Program-made: the position numbers and the translations under genes
Assembly: GCA_019722365.1 (NCBI GenBank)
Contig: JADFUC010002340.1
Span: forward strand, 1-64,000
Length of the DNA: 64,000 nt
Source: Lithospermum erythrorhizon
Taxonomy: Eukaryota > Streptophyta > Magnoliopsida > Boraginales > Boraginaceae
Direction: 5' to 3'
Notes under the pieces: model-generated
Told to the model about the DNA's origin: nothing
The model's input: the letters and a program-made list of their open reading frames with translations, nothing else
Databases searched by the model: none
Shown: positions 59,332 to 64,000 of the stretch, in pieces
Position numbering within the stretch: position 1 is the first letter of the stretch
Layout: every line of letters starts with the position of its first letter

Positions 59332-60574
59332 TTTAAAGGTGATTTGGGGAAAAGTCAACAAAATTTCACTCTCAACATTAGCAGCATTTCAGCCAAAATC
59401 CGTTGTTTATAACCCTTGGCATGTCAAACACAGATGATACGTATTTGTCATTAAAATCTCGAGCCTCAAAGTCAACTTAAAATTCAAACATCAAAATAGT
59501 CAACTATAGCCCAATAATTAGATTTCAAGATTGAAAATCGAGACCTTTGATAATCGAAAGATGAGGAGCAGATTAAGGAGCTAGATCGACAAGATTTCAC
59601 CAAGAAAATGAAGAAAAAAAAACAAGGTGATGGAGATAGGGGTAGTTGACGAGTGAGAGAGGAAGGGAATAAGGATGCTGGGTTTGTGATAAAGAAAAAG
59701 TGGTGGGGGTAGGTGGTATTTAGGATGGTGATTAAGTCCGTTTGGTTGCGGGTGTTATTTCTCCACTTTTTATCATTAAACTTAAATGAAGCGATTTCAA
59801 TTGTATTATTTTTTAAAGGTGACATAAATTACTACTCTCCCAATACTGAATGCCGATTATATCAATTTTATTCGAAATCATTCTGTTATCTCGGGTCCCG
59901 TCAAGCGATATATATAATTATTCCGAACCGTTTCACTTACGATCTTTATCGACAAGCTTTGTCAGCCTTGACTCCTTTTCGACTCGGCCAAAACAACTCC
60001 TAAAAACCCTAGGCATAAAGCGCCCGCTTGTAGAAAATGGGATAAGGCTAGAAGCTTAGTGAATACAAATACCACAAATAGTATCCAAACATATATAATC
60101 ACAATTATATATAAGAGCATATGCATAATAAATAATATGAGTAAATAAGGTAACAATTTACTTTCATTACTTACGTGATGGCCTCTTGTGGAAACATTCC
60201 TACGAGATCAAGCAGCATGTAGCGTATATATATATATACTCCATTCCTTATATTCATAAAACATCGACTACTTTCCACTTAATTAAATATTAGTTTCAAG
60301 AGTAAAACAACATAACCAACAAAGAAGCTAAGTCCAACGAAATAAATAACATCGAACCTCCATGCATTGTCCATCTCAGTATAATATCCGTCCTAAGGCG
60401 TATCCGTCGTCAGGCGTCCGCGTTATATATATAATATAACATCGTCTTGGAGCAATAAATCAAATATGCGAATTAAGCGTCGTCCACCCGATATCACATC
60501 GCTGACCCCACGATCGAGGCGACCATTGATATAAATACCGTAACGGTCGGAAACCCGCCGATATGCGTACCGTC
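59332..60574. other. LTR-like remnant related to gypsy copies
   Basis: No gene. At about 60008-60072 the blocks cctaggcataaagc, agaaaatggg and gcttagtgaatacaaat match the LTR of copy 2 (57810-57875) and copy 1 (tgtaagctgcgaagcttagtg). The part around 59560-59700 is purine-rich, like the LTR interior of copy 1 near 9900-10020. It is probably a partial or solo LTR on the minus strand. Confidence 0.45.
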
Positions 60575-63245
60575 TGTAATAACCCGTTACGTTAAAAAAA
60601 AATTTAAATTTTTTCGGTCGGTGGTGGGACCCTGGAATAGTATAAATAATTTCGATAATAATATTATTTAAGTAAATTATTTGAGCAGTACATTTATAAT
60701 TTAGTAGTAATAGCCAGGGGACAATTCGAGTTAAGTTAGATCGTTAAGTAGATTCGATAACTCGATTAGCGTGATTCCGGGCACAAACTCTTTGTGCGGC
60801 CGTGACTTAAGTGTTAAGTCATCCATCCTTATCATCTTCATGCTTGCTTAAAAACTTACAAAAATATCTTCCCTCGAGTCCTAGCTTTGGCGAGAGCTCT
60901 CTTGAAGCTCGAACAAGAAAAATTTTTCTTCCGTTTCTTTCAACTTGTTTGCATATAAAGATCTTCGAGTTGATTGTTAAGGTTTTTGACATCTTTCCAC
61001 ATGATTTTTGAGGTAAGAAATTAGAGTTTTGGTTGATTTTGAGGGTTGACTTTTTACATAACTCAATTTTATGATGATTCTAAGTTTGTTATGGATGCTA
61101 TGATGTATATAAGTGATGAATTCATGACTTAGAGGTCGTTTGAGGATGTTATGGTCGGGTTGACTTTTCTAGGTTTCGGTTGACTTTTTGGGTTGATATT
61201 TTTATAAGACTTTAAATGTGTAGGAGGTTATATTGGGACCTTATTGTAGTTGTTGTGATATTAAAATGGTGATTTAAAATTGATTAAAGGGAGTTAGGTT
61301 GAAAAAGTGTTATTTTCAAGTTGAGTTGTAATCGATATTTTGGAGTATAGGTTGTTAATTATGGACTTGAGGGTTAATTAGAATGACTTATAAGTTGATT
61401 TGAAATGTTAAAATAATAAGGTAAATTAGCGGGGAGATCGATTGGGTTGTGTCCGATGGGATTATTGATTAGATTGTTATCGAATCATTTTAGGCCCAGA
61501 TTTAGAAATAGTTCCACTTAGAGTTGGTAGGGTGTCTTAGAGCGAAGGTTTTGTAGTAGGTGCTTGATATTCTTTCTGGGTGTTTGTTGGCGTTGATCGT
61601 GGAAAGGGGCGTTCTGAGTGATTGTCCTTGAAAGTTTTGTGGTAGCTAGCGGGCGTGAGTACTTATCGCGGGTGTTCTTTTCACGTCTTTTACTTTAAAT
61701 TGTGTGAACATGTGTGTAGTATGATTGTGTGAGAATGATAATACGTATCGTGTGTTATGATTGCGTTGAGAATGATATACATGTAATTGTTGTATGATTA
61801 TGTGTGATTCAAATTATTATGAGCCATGTCCGTGTCTTGATTATATTACGTAGGCGTTGAGGTGAGGTAAGTAATAGCTTGAACTTCGACTTATATTTCT
61901 GATTTACGTGGCCTTGTCGGCCTTTATGTATTTATGTGGCCTTAATAGAGGCACTTATGTATTTAAAACTTGTCGTGGTTGTGATTGATTTATGATTGTG
62001 AATGTTTAGGCTTTGTGTGCTTTAACTTTGTTTGGGAGTAGAGTAGTTGGTTATTGAGGGTGTTGGTTGGAGTTATGTATGAATTTGAGGTGACTTAGTG
62101 CTCGAGGATTTGACCACATGTTGGGATGATTAGGGGGTTCGGTATTCCTCGCTTCGCTGCAGGATATGAGGCAGCGATTGGCACTTATACTTGGGGTATA
62201 TGTGCGGTGGGAGATCTATTGTCAACTGTATGTGCATTGTTGATGTTGGCTTTATACTTCGGTATAAGTGCGATTGGGGAAATCTTTTATCGACTTTCTT
62301 ATGTCGCGTTGTTGATGTTGGTCTTATACTTGGTATGTAATGCGTGGGAGATCATTGTCATTTCTTGTGGGCATTATTGATGTTGGCTTTATACTACGGT
62401 ATATAAGTGCAGAGTGGTTATTATCGATTTATCTATTCACAACGGTAGGCGGATTGGTATGGCAGGTAGAGGGGTAGTATATTTGTAGAGATATGAGAGA
62501 TATAGAAGGTGATGGTAGAGTTATAGTCGTTGTTGAGTACATGGTTTCATTACGGATGTTTGTGTGCCTTATTGAGAGGCTTACATTACATCTTGACATG
62601 TTATGCGAGACGCTGCTGGAATCTTATTGTATGACTTGTGGGGTAGTCACGGATATATATATATATCGTATTTTATTCATGTTGGGCTATTATAATATTG
62701 TCTTTCGTTCCGTATGGTAAAAGTTCACTTACGTGTTAAGTGTTATTTAAGGCTTAGAGTAGCTTACGCCCGCCCCGGTACATGGGCGGCGTTTCGTTGT
62801 CTTGGGGTTATTGACTGGATTGAGCCGGGGAGGCTGTTGGAGAGTTTGTTCGAGTGGCTAGGTGAGCATCGGGTGGTAGAGGATCCTCGCGGTTTGATTT
62901 TGATGTGTTATGTTGTTTTAATTGTTGTACTTTATTTTCAAACTTTAGCCTTGTCGGCGGGTTGTCCTTTGTATTCGATCTGATCTTTACTCTCTTTTGT
63001 AGCCTTGCGGCATTACTTGTTATTGGGATATGTTGTATATATATATGGAGTTGGTTGGTTAGATGCTTTGATGGATTCTGAAATTTTAAAAGCTGTTATT
63101 ATTTTTGAGAATCTTGATGGAAATAAATTTTTTTGGATGGCTTGAGTAGTTTTTTAAAAGCGAGTCGTCCATCGGTTTGGTGGCAATTTGGTGTTCGGAT
63201 TATAATGATTACCGCTTTCAGGCGGCCGACACAGGGGTCGTCTGA
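60575..63245 (+). repeat. 5' LTR of gypsy copy 3, about 2.67 kb
   Basis: Boundaries are inferred from the TG start and the primer site just after it. The terminal ggggtcgtctga is probably a changed form of the usual ggtcgt-aca end. Within it, gtggccttgtcggcctttatg and similar blocks near 61910-61960 are internal repeats. Frames inside (for example 62126-62380 and 62714-62983) are not taken as genes. Confidence 0.65.
62160..62430 (+). repeat. Tandem repeat inside the LTR
   Basis: Four imperfect units of roughly 62-76 bases with the core ttgatgttggctttatact and cggtataagtgcg, at about 62179, 62246, 62322 and 62384. Confidence 0.75.
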
Positions 63246-63248
63246 TTT

Positions 63249-63261
63249 TGGTATCGGAGGC
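63249..63261 (+). other. Primer-binding site (tRNA-iMet type)
   Basis: tggtatcggaggc differs from TGGTATCAGAGCC at two or three positions and lies a few bases after the LTR end. Confidence 0.7.
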
Positions 63262-63539
63262 AGGTTTGATTACTTGGGTTATACGTATTGGTTGTGTGTC
63301 GAGCTTTGTTTTCTTTTGAGTCATTGAGTGGTGTCTTTTGTTAACGATGCAGAGTCCTTTTCTTTTTTGTTCGTAGGCGTTGAGGATGCCCTTGAGTTCG
63401 TGGTAGGGGTAGAGCTTGAGAGGTGCCGGGGGTAGGCCCCGGAGGAGGCCGAGGCTTGTAGGGGTATAGTTGTTGATGAGTGCGAAGTGGACCGGGGGTC
63501 CAGGAGTTAATTCTTCGGTATGTTGAGGGAGGAGGGAGG

Positions 63540-64000
63540 TAGGCCTCGTAGAGAGGAATGTAAATGCTCGAGATGGCGGCGGGAGGTCAATTGCGAGGTA
63601 AGTTGTTTGACGGTTTTGAGAGGGATCCTCCGATGTTTTTACGGGGGGTTCGCCCCGAGGAAGCCGGGCTATTGAGTTCATACGGGACATGAAGTCCATT
63701 TTTTGAGCCGATGGAGATTGTGGGCGAGATGAGAGTGAAGTTTTACTCTTATAGACTTCGAGAGTGCAAATGGCGGTGGGGAGGAACACGAGTGCGTCAC
63801 TTGGCTGAGAGAGGGAGATCGTGTTTCTGGGGCGTTGTTGAGCTTTCGATTAGAACTATTGGCAGAGACCAGCGTAGCAGCCTTGGAGAGAGAGATGATT
63901 TAGCCGGCCCAGGGGTTCGAGGTGGGTGGAGAATGCGAGGCAGGTTCGGGTGGTATGTGCCCATTCTTCACGATGTTTATCAGGTAGAGGCGAGAGAATC
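63540..64000 (+). pseudogene. Gypsy copy 3 gag, N-terminal part (partial)
   Basis: The plus-strand reading gives GKLFDGFERDPPMFL, then in a shifted frame EAGLLSSYG and FEPMEIVGEMRVKFYSYRLRE, and after a further change WRWGGTRV. This order (FDG...P, then W-x-x-M-x-x-IFE, then K-x-x-x-A-x-x-L-x-x-x-A-x-x-WW) is that of the retrotransposon gag domain, although the Trp residues are damaged. The frame is broken at least twice. The rest of the element lies outside the window. Confidence 0.5.

Larger units (their letters stand above)
60575..64000 (+). mobile_element. Ty3/gypsy element (copy 3), plus strand, runs off the window
   Basis: The LTR starts TGTAATAACCCGTTACG at 60575 and ends near 63245. 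A good tRNA-Met primer site is at 63249-63261 and gag-like coding follows to the window edge. The LTR start matches the start of the copy 1 LTR (TGTAATAGCCCGTT), so the two belong to related families but lie in opposite directions. Confidence 0.75.

Noticed and set aside
63154..63789. Longest open frame of the right end, 211 codons on the minus strand
   Set aside because: It lies opposite the LTR end, primer site and gag start of gypsy copy 3, is rich in Pro/Arg as expected for a shadow frame, and has no domain.

Overview
The window looks like nuclear DNA of a flowering plant, probably a eudicot. It is AT-rich, has GT-AG introns and carries plant-type transposons: PIF/Harbinger, CACTA, Ty1/copia, Ty3/gypsy with tRNA-Met primer sites, LINE, small inverted-repeat elements and a caulimovirus-like insertion. 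I find one gene that is certainly intact, an eight-exon F-box/WD40 protein gene (33144-46006, + strand, 436 residues). Every splice phase closes and the product resembles Arabidopsis At3g52030. Almost everything else is mobile DNA in various stages of decay.

Left part (1-15.2 kb). A Harbinger-type transposase C-terminus and a Myb/SANT-like companion ORF (1-2016) are followed by a long gypsy element on the minus strand (2332-10202), with LTRs, a primer site, a CCHC knuckle, RT, RNase H and a truncated integrase. After it comes what looks like the promoter and leader intron of a polyubiquitin gene (10.28-11.4 kb). A second Harbinger element (about 11.43-14.198 kb, + strand, Myb/SANT ORF plus DDE transposase) separates this leader from four broken ubiquitin repeats (14200-15013). 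A CACTA terminus (ending at 15207) abuts the last, truncated repeat.

Middle part (15.2-33 kb). There is a LINE C-terminal remnant, a plant-mobile-domain pseudogene on the minus strand (17.8-19.7 kb), an array of roughly 85-bp repeats (21.4-21.9 kb), a compound inverted plus direct repeat structure (22.42-25.76 kb), and about 7 kb of AT-rich DNA without recognisable genes.

Right-centre (33-46 kb). The F-box/WD40 gene has a 7.26-kb fifth intron that holds two copies of one copia family in opposite orientation and a 0.68-kb inverted-repeat element. A LINE fragment lies in intron 6 and small MITEs lie in introns 1 and 2.

Right part (46-64 kb). An endogenous pararetrovirus-like relic with a tandem duplication (46.3-51.77 kb) is followed by a broken DUF1985-Ulp1 protease gene with two minisatellites (51.8-54.7 kb). 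Next are an internally deleted gypsy element on the minus strand (55.05-59.33 kb), an LTR-like remnant, and the 5' LTR, primer site and start of gag of a gypsy element on the + strand running off the window.

No rRNA, tRNA or CRISPR array was seen. Family assignments come from reading translations by eye; no database search was possible.
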